A DNA stretch of 6,474 nucleotides from CAZTWC01 sp964617105 [NCBI: uncultured Myxococcia bacterium] (GCA_964617105.1 CAZTWC010000220.1:1-6474); one strand, 5' to 3'; numbered from the stretch's first letter, positions 1 to 6,373 are shown. Made by a program: numbers and translations. Notes: generated from the sequence alone by a model not told the origin.

Positions 1-699
1 CCGATCAGCCATTTTTTGGCCTTTAAGTTCATTTACATCTTTAAAAATCAGGGTAAATTCCTCACCGCCGGTTCGGGCAAAAGTATCGTTTTCTCGGATG
101 GTGGCCGATATTACTCCTGCCATGGTAGAGAGCACATAGTCGCCGGCTGCGTGTCCGTATGTATCGTTGACTTTCTTAAAATGATCGATATCAAAAGCCA
201 GCAAAGAGAAAACCCCATTGGTTTTTTTATAATATTCAAACTCCGCCTTGAACTTATCTTCAAAGTATCGTTTGTTGTATATTCTGGTTAATCCATCCTT
301 GACCGCAGAATCGTATAATTTTTTCTGCATCTTCTCTTCGAGTTCGTCCTTGTAACTGAACTTTAAAACCGTTGATATCCCTATCTGGATCTTGTCACCA
401 TTATCCAGGAACTTTTCGGTAAATTTTTTTCCATTATAAAATATCCCGTTTGTGCTCTCCAGGTCTTTAATTTTGGTCCCCAGTTCGGTTCTGACAATTT
501 TTGCGTGAATCCTGGAGATGCCGTCATCGTTGACTTGGATATCGGCGTCAGTTCCCCGTCCCAATTGATATTCACGATTTTTTAAATCGAACATCTGCCC
601 GGCCATTTTACCGGTTAAAATAGTAATATAGGCACTTTTCTTGCCCATCTCTTCGGTCAGATCCTTGACTGACTTTATCATGGTTTTGTCTTCATCCAT
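1..699 (-). CDS. FHA-GGDEF diguanylate cyclase, C-terminus cut by the window edge
   Basis: Predicted to make cyclic di-GMP from two GTP, in the cytoplasm, under control of an N-terminal phosphopeptide-binding domain. The 233 visible codons show an FHA domain at about residues 25-115, with a GR pair (47-48), SRIH (62-65) and the DLESTNGIFYNG stretch (79-90). A GGDEF domain starts at about residue 130, with DGLTRIYNKRYF (135-146), FDIDHFKKVND (169-179), YGHAAGD (181-187) and the catalytic GGEEF (211-215). An RxxD inhibitory site (R202-D205) sits exactly five residues before GGEEF, so product feedback inhibition is likely. No signal peptide or membrane segment is visible. The chosen start, ATG at 699, has a GGAGG 8 nt upstream. 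An in-frame ATG at 732, with weaker SD-like GAGG and AAGG, would add 11 residues, and a TGA just before it limits the ORF. The last part of the GGDEF domain lies outside the window. It has its own promoter, separate from the preceding operon. Confidence 0.95.
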   Translation of the reverse strand, partial: MDEDKTMIKSVKDLTEEMGKKSAYITILTGKMAGQMFDLKNREYQLGRGTDADIQVNDDGISRIHAKIVRTELGTKIKDLESTNGIFYNGKKFTEKFLDNGDKIQIGISTVLKFSYKDELEEKMQKKLYDSAVKDGLTRIYNKRYFEDKFKAEFEYYKKTNGVFSLLAFDIDHFKKVNDTYGHAAGDYVLSTMAGVISATIRENDTFARTGGEEFTLIFKDVNELKGQKMADR

Positions 700-758
700 G
701 CTTTTTTCCTCCAAAATCAAACTAGTTCCCATCCGCCCTCACCTTTTACTGCATCATA

Positions 759-787
759 ATTATATAGTCTTTATAATGGATTTACAA
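759..787 (-). promoter_or_regulatory. sigma70-like promoter of the diguanylate cyclase gene
   Basis: Read on the minus strand, a -35 box TTGTAA (782-787) is followed by a 17-nt spacer and a perfect -10 box TATAAT (759-764). The predicted transcript would start near 752 and have a leader of about 50 nt before the ATG at 699. This is the best promoter match in the 147-nt gap between the LolB-like gene and the cyclase gene. It suggests the cyclase can be transcribed independently. It is a sequence match only. Confidence 0.6.
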
Positions 788-794
788 TTTTTTT

Positions 795-808
795 TTGTCT
801 ATACACAA
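795..808. promoter_or_regulatory. near-palindrome upstream of the cyclase -35 box (possible operator)
   Basis: The plus strand reads TTGTCTATACACAA: outer arms TTGT/ACAA, a palindromic TATA centre and one mismatched pair, so 12 of 14 positions are symmetric. It lies 7 nt upstream of the putative -35 box, where an activator or repressor could bind. A 14-nt near-palindrome in AT-rich DNA can arise by chance, so this is tentative. Confidence 0.25.
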
Positions 809-846
809 CTAAATGATTTTTGGGCGATGGTCAGGGTTATATCAAT

Positions 847-1635
847 CTATTCGAGCGTCGAAGTTGGTGAAGGGCAGGAAGTTACATTTTTAAACTCTTC
901 AGTTCTAAGGGCGCGGTTTACTATTTCTGCGGAGGGATCGAGATCTATTTGTTTGAATCTAATTTTTATCTTTACTTTTTCGCCCTGTGCAGTTTTGGCC
1001 TGGTAGATAATTTGGCTGGCCAGGGAGAAACCTTTTATGGTCATATATTTTTTATATTCCACTTGATAGTCCAGCCAGGGGCTATGGTATTTCATTTTTT
1101 TTAACCGTCCATCTTTAAACAGGGCCAGCCATTTTTCATCTTTTTTCCGAACACTGGACAGCCAGATGTTATCTTTTTTCTTATCATCCCTCTCTATTCC
1201 AACTCCCTGCTTAGAGGTAAAATAATCCCAACGCAAAAGCAGCAGGCTAATAATCTCGTCCAAAGGAGCAACAAAGGGTAGATAGTTTTCCGCCACTATT
1301 TTTTCTCTGCTCACGCATTGGTGCTGAGGAAAGAAGAGAAGGTAGTTTCCTTGGTTGTAAAGATAGAGCAATCGGGGCTCCATAAAAAAACCATAAAATT
1401 CCATGCGCAACTGGCCCGGATAGTTGATAACCACTGAACCCTGAATTCGATTTCTCTCGCCCCGCCAATTGAGATAGGCAGAAAAAGAACCGGCTAACCC
1501 CTGGATCGCTTTTATCTCCTGAGTTTTTTTTACTTTTCCTTTATCTCTACCCGGCAGGAAACAAGAGAAGGCGGCCAAACAGATAAAAAGAAAAAAAGAG
1601 AGTAGAAGAATTTTCTTGGGATAATAACACGGCAC
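847..1635 (-). CDS. LolB/DUF4292-like outer-membrane lipoprotein
   Basis: Probable periplasm-facing lipoprotein of the LolB/DUF4292-like group, whose characterised member LolB receives lipoproteins and inserts them in the outer membrane. The 262 residues begin with a basic residue pair and a hydrophobic signal sequence (about 7-24), followed by a lipobox-like AFSC with Cys25 as the likely lipidated residue. The family-like core is IQGSVVINYPGQLRMEFYGF (64-83), followed by a strand pattern through PRLLYLYNQGNYLLFFP (87-103): the G-x-hydrophobic run, then P-G-x-LR, seen in this fold. The rest is rich in alternating hydrophobic and charged residues, as expected for an open beta-barrel that binds acyl chains. 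The start is GTG at 1635, with GGAG 11 nt upstream inside the end of the TPR gene and only 3 nt between the two genes. No nearer in-frame ATG precedes the signal sequence. Similarity to true LolB is distant, so the exact role is inferred. Confidence 0.8.
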   Translation of the reverse strand: MPCYYPKKILLLSFFLFICLAAFSCFLPGRDKGKVKKTQEIKAIQGLAGSFSAYLNWRGERNRIQGSVVINYPGQLRMEFYGFFMEPRLLYLYNQGNYLLFFPQHQCVSREKIVAENYLPFVAPLDEIISLLLLRWDYFTSKQGVGIERDDKKKDNIWLSSVRKKDEKWLALFKDGRLKKMKYHSPWLDYQVEYKKYMTIKGFSLASQIIYQAKTAQGEKVKIKIRFKQIDLDPSAEIVNRALRTEEFKNVTSCPSPTSTLE

Positions 1636-1638
1636 GGT

Positions 1639-3408
1639 TTAGGGTTCTCCAGATGAAAACTGGCTTAATTTTTTTATTACTGCGGCTCTAATTTTTTCAT
1701 CCAGTTTGGTTTTCAGAGCCTGGCGAAAGTATCGTTGCGCTTCCGGGAGTTCACCCATCTTCAGGTAGATATCAGCCAGATGGACAATAATAATTCCTTC
1801 TAACGGCGCTTTTTGAACCGCTTTTAGAAGCAGTAGCAAAGCACGTTTATATTCCCCTTTTCTATAGTACACCCACCCCAGACTGTCCAGAATATAGGCA
1901 TCGTCTGGTTTTACACTCAAAGCACGCAACAACATCTTTTCTGCTAACTCCAGGTTTTCTCCCTGCTCAGCATAAGTGTAACCGATATAATTGAGGGCAT
2001 AGGGGTTATCAGGATTTATCTGCAGAATATTCTGCATTATTTCCATGCTTTTAGCTTTTTTCTGCTGTTTTTCATACAACAAAGCCAGGGAATAAAGCAA
2101 CTGTTCACTTTTGGGAAATTTGTTGAGGGCATCATTGATAACTTCGACCGCTTTTTCAGTCATCTGGTTTTTTTCGTAACGGGTGGACAGCGCTTCGTAT
2201 AAATCCTGGTTATTGGGATAAGTGGTCAGGGCTTCTTTCAGAACCTGGACCGCTTCCTCTTTTCGGTCCATCTTTTGATAAACCATGGATAACAGAATAA
2301 CGGCGATGGGATAAAGACTATTTTGTCTGGAGACCATTTTATAGTGCTTTTCCGCTTCAGCTAATTTGCCCTGAGCCTGGTAACTCCTGCCTAAGTAAAA
2401 ATCTACTCTTCTGTTTTTGGGAAAAAAAGATTTCAATTTTAGAAAAATCTCCCTGGCTTCAGTATATTTTCCCTTAAGATAGTAGGAATTGCCCAGGCGC
2501 AGCAAGTTATCCAAATGCTCTGGATTTACATCGATTAACTGGTGGACATAAGCCCTGGAGGTGGCAACATCACCGATATTATGATAATAATTGGCCAGAT
2601 TTAAGATATATTTTGGGTTATGGTAGTCGTATTTCATCGCCTCCAGGGTCAACTGGATTGCCATATGAAAATCTTTTTTCACTTCGTAAACATACTGAAG
2701 GGCCAAAACAATTTTACCCTCGGTGGGGTCCAACTGAAAAGCCTTAAGCAAATATTTTTCCGCTGCTTCCAGGTTATCTCTGACAATATTCAAATAACCC
2801 AGTTTATAATAACCTATTGATGATCCCGATCTATTCAGGATCATTCTCTGGTAAATATTTTCGGCCCGCTTATAATCTTTATCTTTTATATAAATTCCAC
2901 CAAGTATAAGATAGGCTTCCATCTGGGTTGGATCTTTGGCCAGCAAAATTTCCAGGGTGTGAATAACCTCTCTCTTTTTATTGAGGGCAAGATAGACCCG
3001 GGCGGTCAAAAGATAGGCCGGAAAATAGCCGCTGTCTATCTCTTCCACGATTATTTTTAACTGTTCCAGGCACTTGTTGGGATTGGCCAGCCTGAAATAA
3101 AGGCCAGCTAACTTCAACCGCAAAAATACCGATTGATTATCAAACAGAATAGCCCGCTCCATCTCTTCGGCGGCTTTTTGATTATGACCTAAAAATTCAT
3201 TTTTTTTGGCGTTGATATAATAAAGATAGGCGGTGGATTGCCCGGAGATATTGCAGTCAATTTTAGCGCATAGTTTTTGCCGGTTATAGGAAGATCTTTC
3301 AGTTAGAGAGGGTTTGCGAAGGTGCAAAGAGGTTAAGCTACAGTTTAGAACCAGGCTTTGGAGTAATACAAGGAGAATGAAATATTTTATCCGAAAAGCA
3401 CGAGTCAA
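1639..3408 (-). CDS. TPR-repeat lipoprotein, 589 residues
   Basis: A protein-protein interaction scaffold, probably anchored in the envelope and facing the periplasm. It has a basic N-terminus, a hydrophobic stretch (about 9-22) and a relaxed lipobox LVLNC ending at Cys23. The Asn before the cysteine is unusual, so a simple membrane anchor is also possible. From about residue 58 to 565 it is almost entirely tetratricopeptide repeats, roughly 14 units with the usual LG-x-x-Y and A-x-P spacing. Examples are YLILGGIYIKDKDYKRAENI (166-185) and LRLGNSYYLKGKYTEAREIF (303-322). The C-terminal block, ALNYIGYTYAEQGENLELAE (471-490) followed by ILDSLGWVYYRKGEYKRAL (506-524), is a distinctive signature of TPR proteins often encoded next to LolB-like lipoproteins, as here. 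The start is TTG at 3408, with GAGG 7 nt upstream, and no in-frame ATG precedes the signal sequence. It lies 21 nt after the small gene and 3 nt before the LolB-like gene, so co-expression is likely. The binding partner is unknown. Confidence 0.92.
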   Translation of the reverse strand: MTRAFRIKYFILLVLLQSLVLNCSLTSLHLRKPSLTERSSYNRQKLCAKIDCNISGQSTAYLYYINAKKNEFLGHNQKAAEEMERAILFDNQSVFLRLKLAGLYFRLANPNKCLEQLKIIVEEIDSGYFPAYLLTARVYLALNKKREVIHTLEILLAKDPTQMEAYLILGGIYIKDKDYKRAENIYQRMILNRSGSSIGYYKLGYLNIVRDNLEAAEKYLLKAFQLDPTEGKIVLALQYVYEVKKDFHMAIQLTLEAMKYDYHNPKYILNLANYYHNIGDVATSRAYVHQLIDVNPEHLDNLLRLGNSYYLKGKYTEAREIFLKLKSFFPKNRRVDFYLGRSYQAQGKLAEAEKHYKMVSRQNSLYPIAVILLSMVYQKMDRKEEAVQVLKEALTTYPNNQDLYEALSTRYEKNQMTEKAVEVINDALNKFPKSEQLLYSLALLYEKQQKKAKSMEIMQNILQINPDNPYALNYIGYTYAEQGENLELAEKMLLRALSVKPDDAYILDSLGWVYYRKGEYKRALLLLLKAVQKAPLEGIIIVHLADIYLKMGELPEAQRYFRQALKTKLDEKIRAAVIKKLSQFSSGEP

Positions 3409-3429
3409 TCGTTTACCTCACTCCGGAAA

Positions 3430-3630
3430 TTAATTAACCAGGGGATAGTGACCCATCTGGGTCAACATCTTTACCATCTCTTCCTGGTGATCTCTGTCCA
3501 ATACAATCATTCTATTGGATAATTCCATCCATTTCCACTCTTTTGACGATAAAATATTGGTTACCTCCTGAAAAACATCCTCATCTTTGAACTCAATAAT
3601 AGCCAACTCTTTATGAATTTTCAACGTCAT
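3430..3630 (-). CDS. small acidic protein of unknown function, coupled to the XPB helicase gene
   Basis: I do not recognise this 66-residue protein. It has no signal peptide or membrane segment and is probably cytoplasmic. The likely layout is strand (ELAIIEF, 8-14), helix (DEDVFQEVTNILSS, 16-29), strand (RMIVLD, 40-45) and helix (QEEMVKMLTQMG, 49-60), ending in HYPLVN. The start is ATG at 3630, because AAGGAG lies 6 nt upstream and overlaps the helicase TAA. Two earlier in-frame ATGs (3654 and 3648) lie inside the helicase gene and lack this site. The 10-nt gap and the overlapping ribosome binding site indicate translational coupling, so a function linked to the helicase is plausible. The C-terminal half resembles helicase residues 140-160 in pattern (hydrophobic strand, D-K/R, helix, G, aromatic, P), but identity is low and may be chance. 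Confidence 0.8.
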   Translation of the reverse strand: MTLKIHKELAIIEFKDEDVFQEVTNILSSKEWKWMELSNRMIVLDRDHQEEMVKMLTQMGHYPLVN

Positions 3631-3636
3631 TGTAGA

Positions 3637-3642
3637 CTCCTT
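3637..3642 (-). promoter_or_regulatory. Shine-Dalgarno of the small gene, overlapping the helicase stop codon
   Basis: The minus strand reads AAGGAG, followed by 6 nt and the ATG at 3630. Its first two bases are the last two of the helicase TAA (3643-3641). This arrangement lets ribosomes finishing the helicase reinitiate on the small gene. It decides the start at 3630 against the upstream in-frame ATGs. Confidence 0.8.
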
Positions 3643-5308
3643 ATGCATCTTCAATATCGTATAGGTAACCTTGCTCGGTTAAAAAAAGTTGCCGTTTCAG
3701 GGCGTATTCCTCTTCTACTGTGTCTAAAGAAACCAGGGTAAAAAAATTGGCGGTTTGACCGTTTTTTTTAGGGCGTAAAATCCGGCCAAGACGCTGTGCT
3801 TCTTCTTGCCGGGAGCCAAAGGTTCCTGAAAGTTGGATGGCCACATTGGCATCGGGCAGATCTATGGCAAAATTACCAACTTTGGATACTATAATGGTTT
3901 TCAGTTCCCCTCGGCGAAATCGGGAGTATAGATCTTCCCTTTCATTAGTCGGTGTTTTTCCCTGGATCAGGGGGATTTTAAACTTGCTGGACACTTCCTG
4001 CAATTGTGACAAATAGTGGCCGATAATTAATACCAGATCATCTTCATGTTGAGACAACAATTTTCTTAACACTACTTCTTTGTTATAATTTTCCGCCGCT
4101 ATTCTAAACTGCTGCCGTAAAGTGGCGGTAGAATACTCAAAGCGGAGTTCAGGTGGTAGAGCAATCCTGAGCTCATGGCAATTAGCGGTGGCAATCCACC
4201 CCTGTTTTTCCAAAACCTTCCAGGGCACATCGTATTTTTTGGGGCCGATAAGGCTGAATACATCGTCCTCCCGGCCATCTTCTCTCACCAGGGTGGCGGT
4301 TAATCCCAATCTTCTTCTAGCCTGAATTTGCGAGGTAATACGAAAAACCGGGGCTGGTAAAAGGTGCACTTCGTCATAAATAATCAAACCCCATTTCTCG
4401 GAGAGAACCAGGTCCAGGTGGAGATAACCTTTCTCTTTTTCCCGGCGGTAGGTGAGAAGTTGATAGGTGGTAATGGTTATGGGGCGGATATTTTTGATCT
4501 CTCCCGTGTATTCACCCACATCACTCTCTTTGAGATTGGTCTTGTCCAGTAACTCTCTCTTCCACTGTTTGACCGCGCTGATAGAGGTGCACAGGATCAG
4601 GGTATAACATCTCAGGTAACTCATCACCGCCATGCCCACAATGGTTTTTCCCGCTCCACAGGGGAGAACTATAACTCCATTTCCACCAATAGATTTTCCG
4701 CCGGCATAAAAGATACGGGAGGCATCTCTCTGGTATTCCCGCAGTTGAAAAGGCTCTCCTTCCGAAGTAAACTGCTCGAACTCTATATCATAAGACTCCC
4801 CCTCTATGTACCCCGCCTGGTCATCTACCGGAAAGCCTATTTTTATTAAAACCTGTTTTAAAAGTCCGCGGTTTGATTTATCAACCTGAATTGTACTATC
4901 ACTTAACCATTTTTTTAAATATGGCTGGACTTTTTTATGGCTCCAAATGGTCCTTAGAATATGTTGCTCATCGCAATGGAGCAATAACTCATCTCCATCT
5001 TGGATCATTTTTAAGCGGCCGTAACGGCCCATTTGCTCCTCTATCTCTTTTTTCACATTGGCTGGTATCGAATATTTATTGAACTCTTCCAGAATTTTCA
5101 GGACCTTATCGCTGTTTAAGCCGGTGGAGGCCGCGTTCCATAAAGATAGGGGGGAAATACGATAGGAATGGATATGCTCCGGACTTTTTACCAGTTCAGC
5201 AAAGCGGCCGATATGGTCTCTGGCTTCAGAATATCTGGGATTTTCCACTTCCACCAGGATCGAGTAGTCGCTTTGAGTTATCAATGGATTATCAAGTTTA
5301 CTCGCCAT
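3641..5308 (-). CDS. xpb: XPB/ERCC3-type superfamily 2 DNA helicase
   Basis: ATP-driven 3'-5' DNA unwinding enzyme of the XPB/Rad25 family, cytoplasmic, with a likely role in repair or opening of damaged or transcribed DNA. The N-terminal part (about 1-185) carries the bacterial XPB N-terminal pattern, including KSPEHIHSYRISPLSLWNA (41-59) and the later RGLLKQVLIKIGFP (147-160). Helicase domain 1 holds Walker A PCGAGKT (216-222), QWKREL (248-253), the DEVH box (312-315) and LGLTATL (334-340). The XPB-specific RED motif is intact (R342-E343-D344). Helicase domain 2 has VSKVGNFAIDLPDA (474-487), SGTFGSRQEEAQRLGRILRP (494-513) with motif VI arginines, and the conserved tail around FLTEQGY (542-548). 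At 555 residues it is full length for the family, and every catalytic motif is present. The start is ATG at 5308, with AGGAGG 11 nt upstream (5320-5325) and an in-frame TGA just above that excludes a longer form. It opens a tight four-gene block. No Bax1/XPF-like nuclease partner is in the window. Confidence 0.97.
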   Translation of the reverse strand: MASKLDNPLITQSDYSILVEVENPRYSEARDHIGRFAELVKSPEHIHSYRISPLSLWNAASTGLNSDKVLKILEEFNKYSIPANVKKEIEEQMGRYGRLKMIQDGDELLLHCDEQHILRTIWSHKKVQPYLKKWLSDSTIQVDKSNRGLLKQVLIKIGFPVDDQAGYIEGESYDIEFEQFTSEGEPFQLREYQRDASRIFYAGGKSIGGNGVIVLPCGAGKTIVGMAVMSYLRCYTLILCTSISAVKQWKRELLDKTNLKESDVGEYTGEIKNIRPITITTYQLLTYRREKEKGYLHLDLVLSEKWGLIIYDEVHLLPAPVFRITSQIQARRRLGLTATLVREDGREDDVFSLIGPKKYDVPWKVLEKQGWIATANCHELRIALPPELRFEYSTATLRQQFRIAAENYNKEVVLRKLLSQHEDDLVLIIGHYLSQLQEVSSKFKIPLIQGKTPTNEREDLYSRFRRGELKTIIVSKVGNFAIDLPDANVAIQLSGTFGSRQEEAQRLGRILRPKKNGQTANFFTLVSLDTVEEEYALKRQLFLTEQGYLYDIEDA

Positions 5309-5330
5309 TAATTTTCATACCTCCTACGAA

Positions 5331-5370
5331 GGGCGCTTACAAAAATAATAACTTATTTTTGTAAGCGCCC
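5331..5370. repeat. perfect 18-bp inverted repeat forming a stem-loop before the helicase gene
   Basis: The arms GGGCGCTTACAAAAATAA (5331-5348) and TTATTTTTGTAAGCGCCC (5353-5370) are exact reverse complements around a 4-nt loop. In the minus-strand transcript the hairpin begins 8 nt after the PorV-like stop codon and ends 5 nt before the helicase Shine-Dalgarno. There is no U-run directly after the stem on either strand, so it is not a textbook intrinsic terminator. It could still terminate or attenuate, block 3' exonucleases, be cleaved to separate the two messages, or bind a protein as DNA. No second copy is in the window. Confidence 0.9.
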
Positions 5371-5378
5371 CTTATCGT

Positions 5379-6266
5379 TTAGGAATCCAAGGTGAAAGAG
5401 AGTTGGGTCATAAAACGATGCCGGCGGGGCTCATCGTTTACCATTTGCCGGTAACCAAAATCTATTCCTATTTTAGGCCCGTTCCAGCCGATACCAAGGG
5501 AAATACTATGCAAATTGCGATTTTGAGTATCACGCTGTTGCCCAAAATTATAACCACCCCTGATAACGAAATTATTTTGATAATATTCAACCCCAGTCAT
5601 ATATTCAAAACTGGTATGTTTGTAGGTGGCGTAATCTATCAGCCAGTCAAAAGTAAAATTGCATATTTGCGGCCAGCGGTAGGCAATAGCGGTGGCCATG
5701 GAAAGGGGCATAGATTTACTACCCGAATTGATTAAATTATATCCAATTATAGAGCCGGTAACCTGGGGGGCAATCAGGTAAAACAGGGAAAGATCCGCTG
5801 ATGCGGCATCCACAGTGCCGGCATTGGTTAATTTTACATCAAAATACTTTATGCTTCCTCCAATAAACATGGTAGTGCTCAGAGGATATGATAGAGCCAG
5901 ATCGATTCGGTGACCTTTTCTGCCCCCAGTTAACTCTTTTTGATCTTCCAGATAGGTGTAAGAGATACCCGCACCCAGGGTGGAAGTTTTAGTATCAACT
6001 ATTGATACATTAATATAATAATCATCTCTTTTTTTAAACCACCCTAATCCACCTTCAACCGTGTAACTCTTTTGCTGTTCCATGGCAGCGGCATTGACAA
6101 ATATCGCATCGTTTCCCAATGCCAGTGCCCGGTAGGCTCCTCCAGCGCTAAAACTACGGACCGGTTCAAACTGGATTGTCTCCAGGGCATAACATACTGA
6201 GGTCAAACCAAAATTCAGTATCGTTAAAATAATAAAAATAACTGTAGTTATATATAATTTACGCAT
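5379..6266 (-). CDS. PorV/UPF0164-like outer-membrane beta-barrel protein
   Basis: Probable outer-membrane beta-barrel protein of 295 residues, related in pattern to the PorV/PorQ and UPF0164 proteins. It has a signal peptide: basic RK at 2-3, a hydrophobic core at about 5-24, and likely cleavage after CYA (25-27). After cleavage comes the family-like opening SFSAGGAYRALALGNDAIFV (38-57), followed by NAAAM (58-62) where relatives have an Asn-Pro-Ala pattern. The rest is alternating short amphipathic strands rich in Gly, Tyr and Ser, such as TLGAGISYTYL (96-106), FVIRGGYNFG (233-242) and ISLGIGWNGPKIGIDFGYRQ (255-274). It ends FMTQLSFTLDS, close to but not exactly a classic C-terminal barrel signal. 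The start is ATG at 6266, because it directly precedes the signal peptide and lies downstream of a predicted promoter. A TTG at 6314 would add 16 residues but falls between the promoter boxes. No Shine-Dalgarno is visible for either start. No type IX secretion genes are in view, so the cargo or role is unknown. Confidence 0.85.
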   Translation of the reverse strand: MRKLYITTVIFIILTILNFGLTSVCYALETIQFEPVRSFSAGGAYRALALGNDAIFVNAAAMEQQKSYTVEGGLGWFKKRDDYYINVSIVDTKTSTLGAGISYTYLEDQKELTGGRKGHRIDLALSYPLSTTMFIGGSIKYFDVKLTNAGTVDAASADLSLFYLIAPQVTGSIIGYNLINSGSKSMPLSMATAIAYRWPQICNFTFDWLIDYATYKHTSFEYMTGVEYYQNNFVIRGGYNFGQQRDTQNRNLHSISLGIGWNGPKIGIDFGYRQMVNDEPRRHRFMTQLSFTLDS

Positions 6267-6296
6267 AAAATCATAAAGAAAATTAATGGATACCGT

Positions 6297-6325
6297 ACTA
6301 TATATTAATTGCAAATTGATAACAA
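6297..6325 (-). promoter_or_regulatory. sigma70-like promoter of the PorV-like gene
   Basis: On the minus strand a -35 box TTGTTA (6320-6325) is followed by a 17-nt spacer and a -10 box TATAGT (6297-6302), one base from consensus. Transcription would begin near 6290, giving a leader of roughly 25 nt before ATG 6266. It supports that ATG over the TTG at 6314. The surrounding DNA is very AT-rich, so a chance match is possible. Transcripts from here might also read through the stem-loop into the helicase operon. Confidence 0.5.
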
Positions 6326-6337
6326 GCTTATTGATAA

Positions 6338-6364
6338 ATTGAGTCGAAATAAGTTATACTCAAT
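6338..6364. promoter_or_regulatory. inverted repeat upstream of the PorV-like promoter (possible regulator site)
   Basis: Two perfect 7-bp arms, ATTGAGT (6338-6344) and ACTCAAT (6358-6364), are separated by 13 nt. The arm centres are 20 nt apart, about two helical turns, which suits a dimeric regulator contacting one DNA face. The site starts 12 nt upstream of the predicted -35 box, a position common for activators. No regulator can be named. Confidence 0.3.
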
Positions 6365-6373
6365 AGACTCATT

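Noticed and set aside
700-752. Cyclic di-GMP riboswitch in the leader of the cyclase gene
   Set aside because: The predicted leader is only about 50 nt and shows no paired architecture of either cyclic di-GMP riboswitch class.
700-846. Intrinsic terminator after the LolB-like gene
   Set aside because: There is a run of T on one strand, but no GC-rich hairpin precedes an appropriate T-tract in the direction of transcription.
641-1006. Plus-strand open frame of 121 codons
   Set aside because: It runs antisense over the end of the LolB-like gene, the promoter region and the start of the cyclase gene. It has no recognisable domain and is composed of shadow-type sequence.
1247-1468. Minus-strand alternative frame of 73 codons inside the LolB-like gene
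   Set aside because: It is fully contained in a gene with a signal peptide and family pattern in another frame, and has no convincing features of its own.
3631-3654. Longer form of the small protein starting at ATG 3654 or 3648
   Set aside because: Those ATGs lie inside the helicase coding region without a ribosome binding site, while ATG 3630 has AAGGAG at ideal spacing.
5299-5319. Six-codon minus-strand ORF (ATG at 5317) overlapping the helicase start, a possible leader peptide
   Set aside because: Its ATG lies only about 2 nt after the AGGAGG, too close for normal initiation. The overlap is explained by chance ATG and TAA triplets.
5403-5735. Plus-strand open frame of 110 codons
   Set aside because: It is antisense to the well-supported beta-barrel gene and shows no family pattern.
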